Source: Candidatus Nitrospira allomarina
GTDB taxonomy: Bacteria > Nitrospirota > Nitrospiria > Nitrospirales > UBA8639
Direction of reading: 5' to 3'
Length of the DNA stretch: 64,000 nucleotides
Assembly: GCF_032050975.1 (NCBI RefSeq)
Contig: NZ_CP116967.1
Coordinates: 796,001 to 860,000 of the forward strand
A model generated the notes under the pieces. That model saw only the letters and a program-made list of their open reading frames with translations. It was not told where the DNA came from and made no database searches. Positions within the stretch are counted from its first letter, which is position 1, and each line of letters opens with the position of its first letter. Both the position numbers and the translations under genes were made by a program. Positions 54,866 to 64,000 of this stretch are shown piece by piece.

Positions 54866-56120
54866 CTTTCACTACCAGGGGGACGGATTATTCTGTGAGG
54901 AGGTCCCCATTCGCCACATTACGGAACAGGTGGGTACTCCCTGTTACATTTATAGCCACCGGACATTGATTCGACATTTTCATGCTTTTGATCAAGCCTT
55001 CAGTGCCATTCCACATATCGTGGCCTTTGCCATGAAAGCCAATTCGAATCTGACCGTCTTGCGTCTCCTGGCCAAGGAAGGGTGTGGTGCAGACATCGTA
55101 TCTGGTGGAGAACTTTTCCGGGCATTAACAGCCGGAATGGCACCCAACAAAATCGTCTTTGCCGGGGTCGGCAAATCCAAAGAAGAAATTCAATATGCAT
55201 TAAAGTCTGATATTCTGATGTTCAATGTTGAATCTCCCGGTGAACTCCAGCAGATCAATGAGGTCGCTGGCTCCATGGGCCTTCGCGCCAAAGTGGCGTT
55301 ACGCATCAATCCGGATATTGATCCACAAACCCATCCGTACATCTCTACCGGATTAAAAAAAAGCAAATTCGGAATTGGAGCGGACCGGGCACTTGAAGAA
55401 TTTGATGCAGCTGGGAATCTTCCTCACATTGAAGTGGTAGGCGTTCATTCACATATTGGTTCCCAATTGACCCAGGTCACCCCATTTGTTGATGCCTTAA
55501 AAAAAGCTATCGCCTTAATTCAAACACTGCAAGCCAAAGGTGTCCACATTCAGTATCTCAACATAGGTGGAGGCCTTGGTATTACCTACTCGGACGAAAC
55601 GCCTCCCCATCCCAAAGAGCTGGCTGAAGCTATTTCCCCGTTGCTACAATCCGTCTCATGCCAAATTATTATGGAACCGGGCCGGTCCATTGTTGGGAAC
55701 GCGGGCATCTTGGTGACGAAAGTGCTGTATAACAAGGAAAGCGCGGACAAGCATTTTGTGATTGTTGATGCAGCAATGAATGATCTGTTACGACCAAGCT
55801 TATATGATGCCCACCACGATATTCAGCCGGTATTAAAAAAAGAGTCATCCGCAGTCAACACGGTTGATGTAGTTGGACCCATTTGTGAATCAGGAGACTT
55901 TTTAGCAAGAGATCGAAAAATGCCCCATTCTCAACCTGGGGATCTCCTGGCCGTCATGAGTGCCGGAGCGTATGGATTTACCATGGCTTCAAATTACAAT
56001 TCCCGGCCACGCGTCCCCGAGGTGCTTGTGAAAGGGAAGGACATCACAGTCATTCGGAAACGAGAAAGCTACGATGACCTCATTCGAGGCGAAACCATTT
56101 CAGAAGCCTTCTCGAACTGA
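54858..56120 (+). CDS. lysA: diaminopimelate decarboxylase
   Basis: A PLP enzyme of 420 aa making lysine from meso-diaminopimelate. ATG 54858 lies inside the end of the radical SAM gene, and GAGGAT gives a ribosome site. AFAMKANSN contains the PLP Lys (K60). GVHSHIGSQ, LNIGGGLGI, EPGRSIVGNAG and the substrate-site CESGDFLARDR follow. Length is normal. It opens the lysine run lysA-dapA-dapB. Confidence 0.96.
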   Translation: MHDFHYQGDGLFCEEVPIRHITEQVGTPCYIYSHRTLIRHFHAFDQAFSAIPHIVAFAMKANSNLTVLRLLAKEGCGADIVSGGELFRALTAGMAPNKIVFAGVGKSKEEIQYALKSDILMFNVESPGELQQINEVAGSMGLRAKVALRINPDIDPQTHPYISTGLKKSKFGIGADRALEEFDAAGNLPHIEVVGVHSHIGSQLTQVTPFVDALKKAIALIQTLQAKGVHIQYLNIGGGLGITYSDETPPHPKELAEAISPLLQSVSCQIIMEPGRSIVGNAGILVTKVLYNKESADKHFVIVDAAMNDLLRPSLYDAHHDIQPVLKKESSAVNTVDVVGPICESGDFLARDRKMPHSQPGDLLAVMSAGAYGFTMASNYNSRPRVPEVLVKGKDITVIRKRESYDDLIRGETISEAFSN

Positions 56121-56216
56121 TTCGATTTAAAGTCTTGTGTTGATTCGCCAAGGCGTTCGCCGTTTTGTCGTTACAAACACAAAAAATCCCAACACCAAAA
56201 TATTGAGGTCAGAATT

Positions 56217-57089
56217 ATGTTCAGCGGTTCGTTAGTCGCTATTGTCACCCCATTCTCAAAGGGAAATTTTGATGAAAAGGCCATGGCCGATCTCATCGAA
56301 TCCCAAATTTCTTGTGGGACCCATGGCATTGTACCTTGTGGGACGACAGGCGAATCAGCCACCTTGACCCCTGAAGAGCATGAACGGGTCGTTTCATTCA
56401 CCGTGGAAGTGGTGAATAAGCGGGTTCCTGTCATTGCCGGAACAGGCTCAAACTCTACCGATGAAGCCATTACTTTTACAAAACATGCCAAAGCCGTGGG
56501 TGCCGATGGGGCTTTGCTCATCACGCCGTATTACAATAAGCCCACACAGGAAGGGCTTTTTCGTCATTTCTCCGCCATCGCCAATGCTGTTAACTTACCC
56601 CAGATTCTTTACAATATTCCAGGGCGGACCAGCATCAACATGTTGCCGACCACGGTGAGCCGCTTGTCGGAGATTCAGAATATTATTGGCATCAAGGAAG
56701 GCAGTGGATCTCTCCAACAGGTGTCCGAAATTATACAACAATCCCGACCTGGCTTCCTTGTGCTCTCAGGGGATGATCCCTTGACACTCCCTATGATCGC
56801 CCTTGGCGGGAAAGGCGTGATCACCGTCACCGCCAACGTCGCCCCGACCGATATGGCAAACATGGTGAACGCTGCATTAAAAGGTGACTACGAAACAGCT
56901 AGACTCCTTCACTACAAACTTTCTCCTTTATTTGGAGCATTATTTTTGGAGACTAATCCCATTCCTGTGAAAGCGGCTCTATCCATGATGGGAAAAATGT
57001 CAGAAGAAGTTCGACTGCCGCTTACCCCGCTAACTGCGGAATTTCGACCTGCACTCCAAAAAGCCTTGCAACAAGCCGGAGTGCTCTGA
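56217..57089 (+). CDS. dapA: 4-hydroxy-tetrahydrodipicolinate synthase
   Basis: A 290-aa aldolase condensing pyruvate with aspartate semialdehyde. Features: VAIVTPFSKGNFDE, GTTGESATLTPEEH, YYNKPTQEGLFRHF, YNIPGRTSINM (catalytic Tyr region) and the Schiff-base K160 (GIKEGSG). The start is ATG 56217. It is 13 bp before dapB; both belong to the lysine operon. Confidence 0.96.
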   Translation: MFSGSLVAIVTPFSKGNFDEKAMADLIESQISCGTHGIVPCGTTGESATLTPEEHERVVSFTVEVVNKRVPVIAGTGSNSTDEAITFTKHAKAVGADGALLITPYYNKPTQEGLFRHFSAIANAVNLPQILYNIPGRTSINMLPTTVSRLSEIQNIIGIKEGSGSLQQVSEIIQQSRPGFLVLSGDDPLTLPMIALGGKGVITVTANVAPTDMANMVNAALKGDYETARLLHYKLSPLFGALFLETNPIPVKAALSMMGKMSEEVRLPLTPLTAEFRPALQKALQQAGVL

Positions 57090-57102
57090 GGAAAGAAAAC
57101 AC

Positions 57103-57906
57103 ATGATTCGAACAATCATTACCGGCGCGGCCGGTCGAATGGGCATGCGATTAGTCGCATTAACTCGGGGCACCCCTGGACTACAGCTTTCCGGTGCAGT
57201 CGAAGTAAAAGGGCATCCCGCTATTGGAAAAGATGCTGGCGAAGTCGCCCAGATCGGGCAAATGAACATTTCGATTACCGACGATCTCCAAACCTGTCTC
57301 TCACAGGGTGATGTGGTAGTCGACTTCACGGCTCCTTCATCCTGTCTGGCCAACCTCGAGCATGTCGTCAAATCCACCAAGGCCATGGTCATTGGTACTA
57401 CCGGATTCACAGATCAAGAATTGGCCCAACTTAAAACATTCGCGCTCAAAATCCCCTGTGTGTTTTCCCCAAACATGAGTGTAGGGATCAATGTGCTCCT
57501 CAGCACCGTCGGGAAAATCGCCAGATCTCTAGGTGAGCAGTACAACATCGAAGTAATCGAAGCCCATCATAATAAGAAAAAGGACGCCCCCAGCGGGACT
57601 GCCCTAAAACTGGCTGAGGCTCTGGCAGAAGGTATGGAATGGGATTTACAAGAAGTGGGGGTCTATGCACGACATGGTATGACCGGCGAACGGAAGACTC
57701 GTGAAATTGGCATGCAAACTATCCGTGCAGGAGATATTGTTGGCGATCACACCATTTTATTGGGTGGGCCAGGAGAACGCATAGAAATAACCCACCGGGC
57801 TCATACTCGCGATACCTTTGCTCAGGGCGCGCTCCGGGCAGCGGAATGGGTAGCCCAAAAACCACCTGGCCTCTATTCCATGGCCGACGTCTTAGGCTTA
57901 TCCTAG
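57103..57906 (+). CDS. dapB: 4-hydroxy-tetrahydrodipicolinate reductase
   Basis: A 267-aa NAD(P)H-dependent reductase following DapA in the pathway. ITGAAGRMGMRLV is the nucleotide-binding loop, DFTAPSSCLANL and GTTGFTD are conserved, and IEAHHNKKKDAPSGTALKLA is the catalytic signature. GAGGAAAG lies before ATG 57103. It is the last gene of the arg-lys run. Confidence 0.96.
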   Translation: MIRTIITGAAGRMGMRLVALTRGTPGLQLSGAVEVKGHPAIGKDAGEVAQIGQMNISITDDLQTCLSQGDVVVDFTAPSSCLANLEHVVKSTKAMVIGTTGFTDQELAQLKTFALKIPCVFSPNMSVGINVLLSTVGKIARSLGEQYNIEVIEAHHNKKKDAPSGTALKLAEALAEGMEWDLQEVGVYARHGMTGERKTREIGMQTIRAGDIVGDHTILLGGPGERIEITHRAHTRDTFAQGALRAAEWVAQKPPGLYSMADVLGLS

Positions 57907-58110
57907 GACAACTTCCCGAATTTATCCGCCATGTCGGCCTGAAAGATGCCAGCCAAAAAAAATTTCAAACACACCCAATTATAAGCTATACCTCATCACC
58001 AACAATTGCATGAGACCTAGCCTCTTACATCTCACCACGCCATTCGATCGCGCACTTACGAATCCTGACCTACAGGACTCCATTCATCCCGTCGATACAC
58101 AATTCTTTCA
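57907..58110. other. non-coding stretch
   Basis: No gene, hairpin or terminator is seen after dapB in this part of the 341-bp gap. The promoter listed next lies at its end. Confidence 0.4.
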
Positions 58111-58140
58111 TTGACAAAGCCGAAGAGCACGTGGTCTTAT
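58111..58140 (+). promoter_or_regulatory. possible sigma-70-type promoter
   Basis: A perfect TTGACA (58111-58116), an 18-bp spacer, and TCTTAT (four of six matches to the -10 box). It lies about 105 bp before the gene at 58248. Confidence 0.35.
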
Positions 58141-58247
58141 CGAAAGAGATTCAAGGACCACATTCACTCATCAACGCTTCGCTTTGACTCTCACCGGACA
58201 TGGTAAGAATTAGCGAAGATATATCATGTAAAAGGAGACTGGCTATA

Positions 58248-58484
58248 ATGGATATTTTTGGGAAAATTCCTCTCGTCGAGATTCCCGTGCATGTAACCCC
58301 GGATCAGAAGAAGTGGCTGGATAAAATGGTAGAAGAAGGAAAAATTGCCATTCCTCCAGGTGGAACTCTGGAAAAAGGATCAGTTATTTCTATGTTCCTC
58401 AGAATGCTCATCCACAATGCCATGGAAGAGCAGATGCGCCAAGCCGCCATCGACGCCGAAGACGAAGAAGACGATGATGAATAG
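58248..58484 (+). CDS. small ribbon-helix-helix-like protein with acidic tail
   Basis: A 78-aa protein. ATG 58248 has AAAAGGAG at good spacing; an upstream ATG at 58200 has none. VEIPVHVTPDQKKWLDKMVEEG looks like the beta strand and first helix, and EKGSVISMFLRMLIHNAMEEQM the second helix, of a CopG/Arc-type DNA-binding protein. The tail is a run of Asp/Glu (AEDEEDDDE). No antitoxin partner gene is adjacent. The assignment is by pattern only. Confidence 0.6.
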   Translation: MDIFGKIPLVEIPVHVTPDQKKWLDKMVEEGKIAIPPGGTLEKGSVISMFLRMLIHNAMEEQMRQAAIDAEDEEDDDE

Positions 58485-58704
58485 CGAACTGATAAAGGTC
58501 CTTTTTAAGAGCTTTCTATTGCCAACACATCTAGCTCCTTATATTGATTGTCAAAAATTTTCAAATGTTCATCATTATTGAATTTGAAAGTTCATAAATA
58601 ACATTCCATAAATTAGTCCTCTACTTCCTACTAATTTTAATATTTTATCCAAAGGCTTTTTTGTAAAATTCCGCTAAATTCGAGCAGATTTTATGGCCCG
58701 AATT

Positions 58705-60213
58705 TTAGGCCAGTTTGGCACAGACGGATTTAACTTCTGTATAGAGATCCAACGCCTCGTGGCCCATTTCCCGTCCCCAACCGGATTGTTTGTACCCGCC
58801 AAATGGGAGTGACGCATCAAAAATATTATGGCAATTAATCCAAACCGTTCCAGCTCGTAATTGAGCAGCAATCCGATGTCCCTTACTTAAATCTTTTGTC
58901 CAGACCGCGGCCGCCAATCCATAAATATTATCATTGGCCTTGGCGACCACTTCTTCTACTTCCGTGAAAGGTTCCGCGCACACCACAGGGCCAAAAATTT
59001 CTTCTTGGATAACCTTCATGTTTGAATTGGTATTGACCAACACGGTCGGTTCAACAAAATATCCTTTGTCTCCAGATCGTTTCCCACCCGCAGCCGCTTG
59101 AGCGCCTTCAGCAAACCCCGATTCCAAATATCCCAGAACACGGTGTTGCTGTTCATCAGAGACTAATGGCCCCATTTGAGTAGTAGGATCTAGTCCCGGA
59201 CCTATCTTAATTTGTTTGGCTTGATCAGCAACCCCCGCCACAACCTTGTCAAAAATGCTTTTTTCCACATACAGCCGTGAGCCTGCGGCGCAACATTGTC
59301 CATGATTAAAGAAAATCGCACTGGCTACTCCGGGTATTCCCGTTTCCAGATCAGCATCCGGCAAGACGACACTTGGTGATTTCCCACCAAGTTCCAACGT
59401 GACTTTTTTAAGATTCCCTGTCGCAGCATTCACAATAAGTTTGCCCACTTCAGTCGATCCAGTAAATGCAATTTTATCCACATCAGGATGAGCAGCTAAG
59501 GCCGCACCTGCGGTTTCTCCATAGCCGGGAACAATGTTCACAACTCCTTCTGGAAATCCTGCCTCGATGAACAACTCTCCCAACCGCAATGCTGACAAGG
59601 GAGTTTGTTCAGCCGGTTTCATCACTATAGTACAGCCCACGGCCAAAGCCGGGCCAAGTTTCCATGCCGCCATTAACAGAGGAAAATTCCAGGGAATAAT
59701 TTGCCCGACAACTCCAACCGGCTCACGAAGGGTATAGGCTAGGAATTGAGACCCAGGCATATAGGGAACCGAAATGGGAATGGAATTGCCCTCAATTTTT
59801 GTTGACCATCCCGCCATGTATCTAAACAAATCCACAGCCAATGGAACGTCTGCTGCCCGCGCAATGGTTAACGGTTTACCGTTATCCAGAGACTCTAACT
59901 GAGCAAACTCTTCCAAGTTCGACTCCAGAAGGTCCGCCAACCGCCACAGGAGTTTGCCGCGGTCAGAAGGCGTCATCTTTCGCCATGGGCCTTGTTCAAA
60001 TGCCTTTCTGGCAGATTTCACGGCAAGAGCAATATCAACCTTATCGCCTTCCGCCACCTCCGCCATTACTTCACCCGTTGCAGGATTAAACGTGGAAAAT
60101 GTTTTGCCCGATTGTGAGTTAACCCACTGACCATTAATCAGCATTTTTCGTGGATGGGACACAAAAGATTGGACAGCCGGATGAAGCCGTTCAGTTGAAG
60201 TCGCCATGCTCAT
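58705..60213 (-). CDS. aldehyde dehydrogenase
   Basis: An NAD(P)-dependent aldehyde dehydrogenase of 502 aa. ATG 60213 follows GGAGG. Motifs: IPWNFPLLMAAWKLGPALA, MKPAEQTPLSALRL, FTGSTEVGKLI, VTLELGGKSP (catalytic Glu) and FFNHGQCCAAGSRL (catalytic Cys), then EEIFGPV and LPFGGYKQSGWGRE. Close in style to the betaine-aldehyde/retinal group (class 1/2). Substrate uncertain. Transcribed alone. Confidence 0.95.
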   Translation of the reverse strand: MSMATSTERLHPAVQSFVSHPRKMLINGQWVNSQSGKTFSTFNPATGEVMAEVAEGDKVDIALAVKSARKAFEQGPWRKMTPSDRGKLLWRLADLLESNLEEFAQLESLDNGKPLTIARAADVPLAVDLFRYMAGWSTKIEGNSIPISVPYMPGSQFLAYTLREPVGVVGQIIPWNFPLLMAAWKLGPALAVGCTIVMKPAEQTPLSALRLGELFIEAGFPEGVVNIVPGYGETAGAALAAHPDVDKIAFTGSTEVGKLIVNAATGNLKKVTLELGGKSPSVVLPDADLETGIPGVASAIFFNHGQCCAAGSRLYVEKSIFDKVVAGVADQAKQIKIGPGLDPTTQMGPLVSDEQQHRVLGYLESGFAEGAQAAAGGKRSGDKGYFVEPTVLVNTNSNMKVIQEEIFGPVVCAEPFTEVEEVVAKANDNIYGLAAAVWTKDLSKGHRIAAQLRAGTVWINCHNIFDASLPFGGYKQSGWGREMGHEALDLYTEVKSVCAKLA

Positions 60214-60907
60214 TTGGGTACCTCCATTTTTTCAAGAAAAATCATCTGTATTGGAACTCAAGAACAGGCCTATGAATTGACTCAAAAACATAAGGGGGTT
60301 GAAAATCTGATATTGGCACTGGTTCCCTTCTTGCCTTGGACTTCACCTATGACTCCAAGGGATTTTGAACTGCCTCTTATTATGGCGAGGAATCAATATC
60401 TAGTGCAAACCTTAGTCCGTTAGATTTTCCTTTGAAGTATTAGAATAAACCACTTTTGAGCAGTTTTTTGAAATTGGTCGCGATAGGATGTCTTGCCTTT
60501 TATGCGAACCTTTTCAAAAAATTCCATTTTTTCGGATAGAGGAGTATAGACAGCCAGTTGGGGATCCACACTTTGCAATAACGGACTGTTGCATATTTAC
60601 ATTATATTTTTTCTTATAGATAAATGGCAGAAATCCCTATGAGGAAAAACAATGGAGTTCTCCAAAAGACTTACCCCGCAAGCCCGTCGCGGCTTTGGCA
60701 AACGGGGGTACAAAGGAGTACTAAATCACGACCAAAGGCGAGAACGACACTGGCGGAGTTTTTCACCCTCCCTAAGCAGGGCAATAGATGGAAGGCATCC
60801 TTCGGCCATTGGTTGCAAAGGGTGTTAGGTAAACCAGGAGGGGGCTTGGCTGGGCAACCAGTAAAACAAACTCCCAACCAAATTTTGGCTATGTAATAAT
60901 AAGAGGA
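60214..60907. other. non-coding stretch with a decayed repeat
   Basis: About 0.7 kb between two minus-strand genes. Frames here lack ribosome sites. The only recognisable content is the decayed palindromic repeat listed separately. The first 400 bp are AT-rich and show nothing. Confidence 0.5.
60657..60773. repeat. decayed copy of the palindromic element at 10704
   Basis: In the same order as the first copy: GTTC near the left end, a GCAAGCCCGTCGCGG block (against ACAAGGCCGCAG), the central GTAC-six bases-GTAC, then GGCGAGAACGACACTGG and GGAGTTTTTCACCCTCCCT (against GGCGAGAACGCCGCTGG and a T-rich end with TCCCT). About 117 bp. The terminal inverted repeat is partly lost. Confidence 0.6.
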
Positions 60908-62194
60908 CTATCGTAGTGTAGGAAAGACCTCTTCCGCGGCAGCAATCGTCTGATTAATGTGCCTAAGGGTGTGAGCAGTTGAGAGCAACATGGCTTCAAA
61001 TTGAGAGGGAGCCAAATATATTCCATGATTGAGCATTCCATGAAAAAATTTAGCGTATCGTACGGTGTCTGATTTTTGGGCCCCGGCGTAATCCGTGACA
61101 GGTCCTTCGGTAAAAAATCCACCCAACATGGAACCAACCCGAGTTTGATAGTAGGAAATTTTTGCTTTCTTAGCTGCTTCTCCTAATCCCTCGGCCAACA
61201 CTTTGGATTTTTTTTCTAAATCCTTATAGACTCCCGGTGTTTGAAGGATTCGGATAGTCTCTAGTCCGGCAGCCACCGCCACTGGATTTCCGGAGAGAGT
61301 TCCGGCCTGGTACACCGGTCCAGCCGGGGCAATCAATTGCATTATTTCCTTGGTGCCCCCATATGCTCCAATGGGCAAGCCTCCCCCGATGATTTTCCCT
61401 AAAATCGTGAGGTCAGGAATGACTTTATAGAGGCCTTGCGCTCCACCCGGACCCACTCTAAAACCAGAAATGACTTCATCGAAAATTAAGAGGATATCGT
61501 ACTTTTTAGTGATCATTCGGAGCCATGGCAGAAATTCATCCGATGGAGGAATCACCCCCATATTTCCTGCAATAGGCTCTACAATAATTGCGCCCAAACT
61601 TTGGGCATGTTTATGAATGAGTTTTTCGGTAGTTTTAATGTCGTTATATGGCGCGGTCAGTGTGTGGCGGGCAAACGATTCTGGTACGCCAGGGCTATCA
61701 GGTATCCCTAGAGTAGCCACGCCTGATCCGGCCTTAACGAGCAAATGGTCAGCATGCCCATGATAGCAGCCTTCGAATTTCAATATTGAGTCCCGTTTAG
61801 TGTAAGCCCTGGCTAAACGAATTGCACTCATAACGGCTTCCGTCCCCGAATTTACAAGACGGACTTTCTCAATTGAGGGAACCATCTTGATAATGATTTT
61901 GGCTAATTCCACTTCCCCCTCCGCTGGGGCCCCATAGCTCGTCCCACGTTTCGAGGCACTGATGACAGCCTTTATTACCCGCGAATTTGCATGCCCAAGA
62001 ATCATAGGCCCCCAAGATAAAACATAATCCAAAAATTTATTGCCATCCACGTCTTCTAACAAAATTCCTTTAGCTTGCTTAATAAATAAAGGATCTCCCC
62101 CGACTGAACGAAATGCTCTGACGGGACTGTTAACACCCCCTGGAATAAATGAATTCGCTCGTTGAAATAAAGCACGGGACTTTGTTGTTTTCAC
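60908..62194 (-). CDS. hemL: glutamate-1-semialdehyde 2,1-aminomutase
   Basis: A 428-aa PLP enzyme forming 5-aminolevulinate for tetrapyrrole synthesis in the C5 pathway. GTG 62194 is chosen because GAGGA lies 8 nt upstream; an in-frame TTG at 62209 overlaps that site. Features: FIPGGVNSPVRAF, NSGTEAVMSAIRLARA, FEGCYHGHADHLLVKAGSG, IFDEVISGFRVG and LGKIIGGGLPIGAYGG (PLP Lys). It stands alone here. It shows that the organism makes its own haem-type tetrapyrroles, relevant to the PCP_red operon at 40-44 kb. Confidence 0.96.
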   Translation of the reverse strand: MKTTKSRALFQRANSFIPGGVNSPVRAFRSVGGDPLFIKQAKGILLEDVDGNKFLDYVLSWGPMILGHANSRVIKAVISASKRGTSYGAPAEGEVELAKIIIKMVPSIEKVRLVNSGTEAVMSAIRLARAYTKRDSILKFEGCYHGHADHLLVKAGSGVATLGIPDSPGVPESFARHTLTAPYNDIKTTEKLIHKHAQSLGAIIVEPIAGNMGVIPPSDEFLPWLRMITKKYDILLIFDEVISGFRVGPGGAQGLYKVIPDLTILGKIIGGGLPIGAYGGTKEIMQLIAPAGPVYQAGTLSGNPVAVAAGLETIRILQTPGVYKDLEKKSKVLAEGLGEAAKKAKISYYQTRVGSMLGGFFTEGPVTDYAGAQKSDTVRYAKFFHGMLNHGIYLAPSQFEAMLLSTAHTLRHINQTIAAAEEVFPTLR

Positions 62195-62687
62195 GAAATT
62201 TTTCCTCAATTTTTAAAATCAATTTATAGATCATTTGAGCACGTCAGTACCCAAAAGGAAAACCAACCCAAGCGCTTTCAAAAATCCCTACCATTCCAAA
62301 GAATTCAACAATTTAATTTCCGTATTCTTCAAAACATTCATACATAACTCGCAAAAAATTATTAAGAATCGTTTAATTTCGTCTCCTTCAGTCTGACTCC
62401 AATTTTACAAAGCTTCAACAATACCACTACTTTTTTTCCAGAGAAACAACCAGCCATCCAATTTCCCCCATATTTTACTATTCAAAACCTAGGAACATTT
62501 AGAGACCGGTTTTAATTATATATATCTATGTAACTTGAAAATATTACCGGAAACAATTGTCGCATTTTCCTGCCTTCTTTCCATACGTAGAGTGCAAAAT
62601 TTTCCTATTTATTTTTTAAAACTTTTAGCCGAAAATTTCAGAATACCGTCAACAATCAACAATTTTTAATCATATTAGGATAAACCG
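62195..62687. other. AT-rich non-coding stretch
   Basis: About 490 bp between two divergent genes, very AT-rich, with no gene, repeat or clear hairpin seen. It must hold the promoters of hemL and the STAS gene. Confidence 0.5.
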
Positions 62688-63041
62688 ATGTATTGTGAAC
62701 AACGGAGAAAGAATGAAATAACAATTCTTGATTGTTTTGGAAGATTTGATGAAGGTGATACAAAACAATTTATTCAGTGGCTTGAACGATTACAAAACCA
62801 TGGCATTCAACATTTGATATTAAATTTGTCTCCTTTGTACTACTTGGATCCTAAAGTGGTGAATCTCCTTTACTTTGCTCAGGAATTTCTTCAATCGAAT
62901 TCAGGTACATTTTCATTGGTAAGCCCACTTAGTTCGGTAAGGAATGAACTTGTTCGGGGGAAAATTCCTCATACCATACCCACATTTGATACCATGTATG
63001 ATGCTATGCATCGCCCACACTGTGCTTTTAATGAATGTTAA
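62688..63041 (+). CDS. STAS-domain protein (anti-sigma-antagonist-like)
   Basis: A 117-aa single-domain protein resembling SpoIIAA-like STAS proteins: ITILDCFGRFDEGDTKQFIQWL, HLILNLSPLYYLDPKVVNLLYFAQEFL and FSLVSPLSSVRNELV. In classic antagonists a Ser follows the strand (DSSG); here it is DPKV, so the usual phosphorylation site is missing. AGGATAA precedes the ATG. It is followed by a terminator shared with the rRNA operon. Confidence 0.75.
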   Translation: MYCEQRRKNEITILDCFGRFDEGDTKQFIQWLERLQNHGIQHLILNLSPLYYLDPKVVNLLYFAQEFLQSNSGTFSLVSPLSSVRNELVRGKIPHTIPTFDTMYDAMHRPHCAFNEC

Positions 63042-63070
63042 ACTTAGTATGGACTTCATTGAAATAGAAA

Positions 63071-63101
63071 AGCCCAGGGATGATGAATCCCTGGGCTTTT
63101 C
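63071..63101. terminator. bidirectional terminator
   Basis: A perfect 11-bp stem AGCCCAGGGAT / ATCCCTGGGCT (63071-63081 and 63087-63097), loop GATGA. T runs follow in both directions (TTTT on the plus strand; CTTTTCTATTTC on the minus strand). It ends both the STAS gene and the 5S rRNA. Confidence 0.88.
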
Positions 63102-63110
63102 CTATTTAAA

Positions 63111-63228
63111 TCTCGGCAACGACCTACTTTCCCACAGCCTCACGGCTGCAGTATCATCGGCCCTGGAGGGCTTAACTTCCGTGTTCGAAATGGGAACGGG
63201 TGGTACCCCTCCGGTAAGGTCACCGAGA
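63111..63228 (-). rRNA. rrf: 5S ribosomal RNA
   Basis: On the minus strand the ends TCTCGG and CCGAGA pair. The inner sequence has the universal 5S features: CCCGTTCCCATTTCGAACAC, GGAAGTTAAGC and a helix IV/V region ending GGGAAAGTAGGTCGTTGCCG. Length about 118 nt. It lies about 105 bp downstream of the 23S gene. Confidence 0.97.
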
Positions 63229-63332
63229 AAGTGTCTGCGAATAGTAAATATTAATTTAAAAATGTATCAATATACTAATTTTTAAATCAAACTCACATAT
63301 TCACTTAGACCATGTCTATCAAGAACAAATGT

Positions 63333-64000
<668 letters not shown>

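Noticed and set aside
60214..60423. 69-codon plus-strand frame upstream of the aldehyde dehydrogenase
   Set aside because: It starts at the divergent gene's start with no ribosome site and shows no domain pattern.

Overview
The window is a piece of a bacterial chromosome of intermediate GC content. It is densely coded on both strands, and no phage, plasmid, CRISPR or intact insertion sequence is visible. Gene content fits a Gram-negative, aerobic, autotrophic-type bacterium: AsmA, DUF4105, an outer-membrane barrel, an LptM-like lipoprotein, Tat export, c-type cytochrome and HemL. The protein styles and a ~120 bp palindromic intergenic repeat remind me most of Nitrospira (Nitrospirota), perhaps a ~50% GC marine-type lineage. 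That placement is inference from memory; the partial 23S rRNA gene at the right end would settle it.

Layout. 1-8 kb: N-terminal part of an AsmA-like gene, then polA, an exonuclease III, a phosphohexomutase, a ribosome hibernation factor and a Tat-type MsrB. 8-13.6 kb (minus strand): a membrane-bound CHASE2/sigma-54 activator, a TPR/Sel1 protein and a methyltransferase, with a palindromic repeat between the first two. 13.7-15.7 kb: a 649-aa orphan that looks like a DUF6602-type nuclease fold joined to a HEPN-like domain, beside tRNA-Leu(GAG). 16-20.3 kb: HAD phosphatase, queE, pepA, nagZ. 20.5-34 kb: many small exported or lineage-type genes, a long TatA, HEAT and response-regulator proteins, a methyltransferase-TPR fusion, DUF3015, DUF4105, a barrel and TRL, separated by several gene-poor gaps. 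34-40 kb: HTH-metallo-hydrolase fusion, site-2 protease, M20 peptidase, cytochrome c, der.

40.1-44.1 kb (minus strand) holds the most unusual unit. It is a tightly overlapping three-gene operon: a UspA-UspA-PCP_red-rubredoxin-PCP_red-PCP_red fusion, a radical SAM/SPASM protein with its own C-terminal PCP_red domain, and a CopD-like membrane protein. 44.7-48.8 kb: metK and ahcY (the SAM cycle, with a structured leader of no class I recognise), then an acyl desaturase. 48.9-57.9 kb is a long amino-acid biosynthesis run: argD-argF-argH, an LptM-like lipoprotein, a B12-type radical SAM protein with a STAS-like tail, then lysA-dapA-dapB. argG is not in the run. 58-64 kb: a small RHH-like protein, aldehyde dehydrogenase, a decayed copy of the repeat, hemL, a STAS protein, and the 3' end of an rRNA operon (5S and partial 23S, minus strand) that shares a bidirectional terminator with the STAS gene.

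Starts were chosen by ribosome-binding site and family length. All functional calls come from reading motifs; no database search was run.
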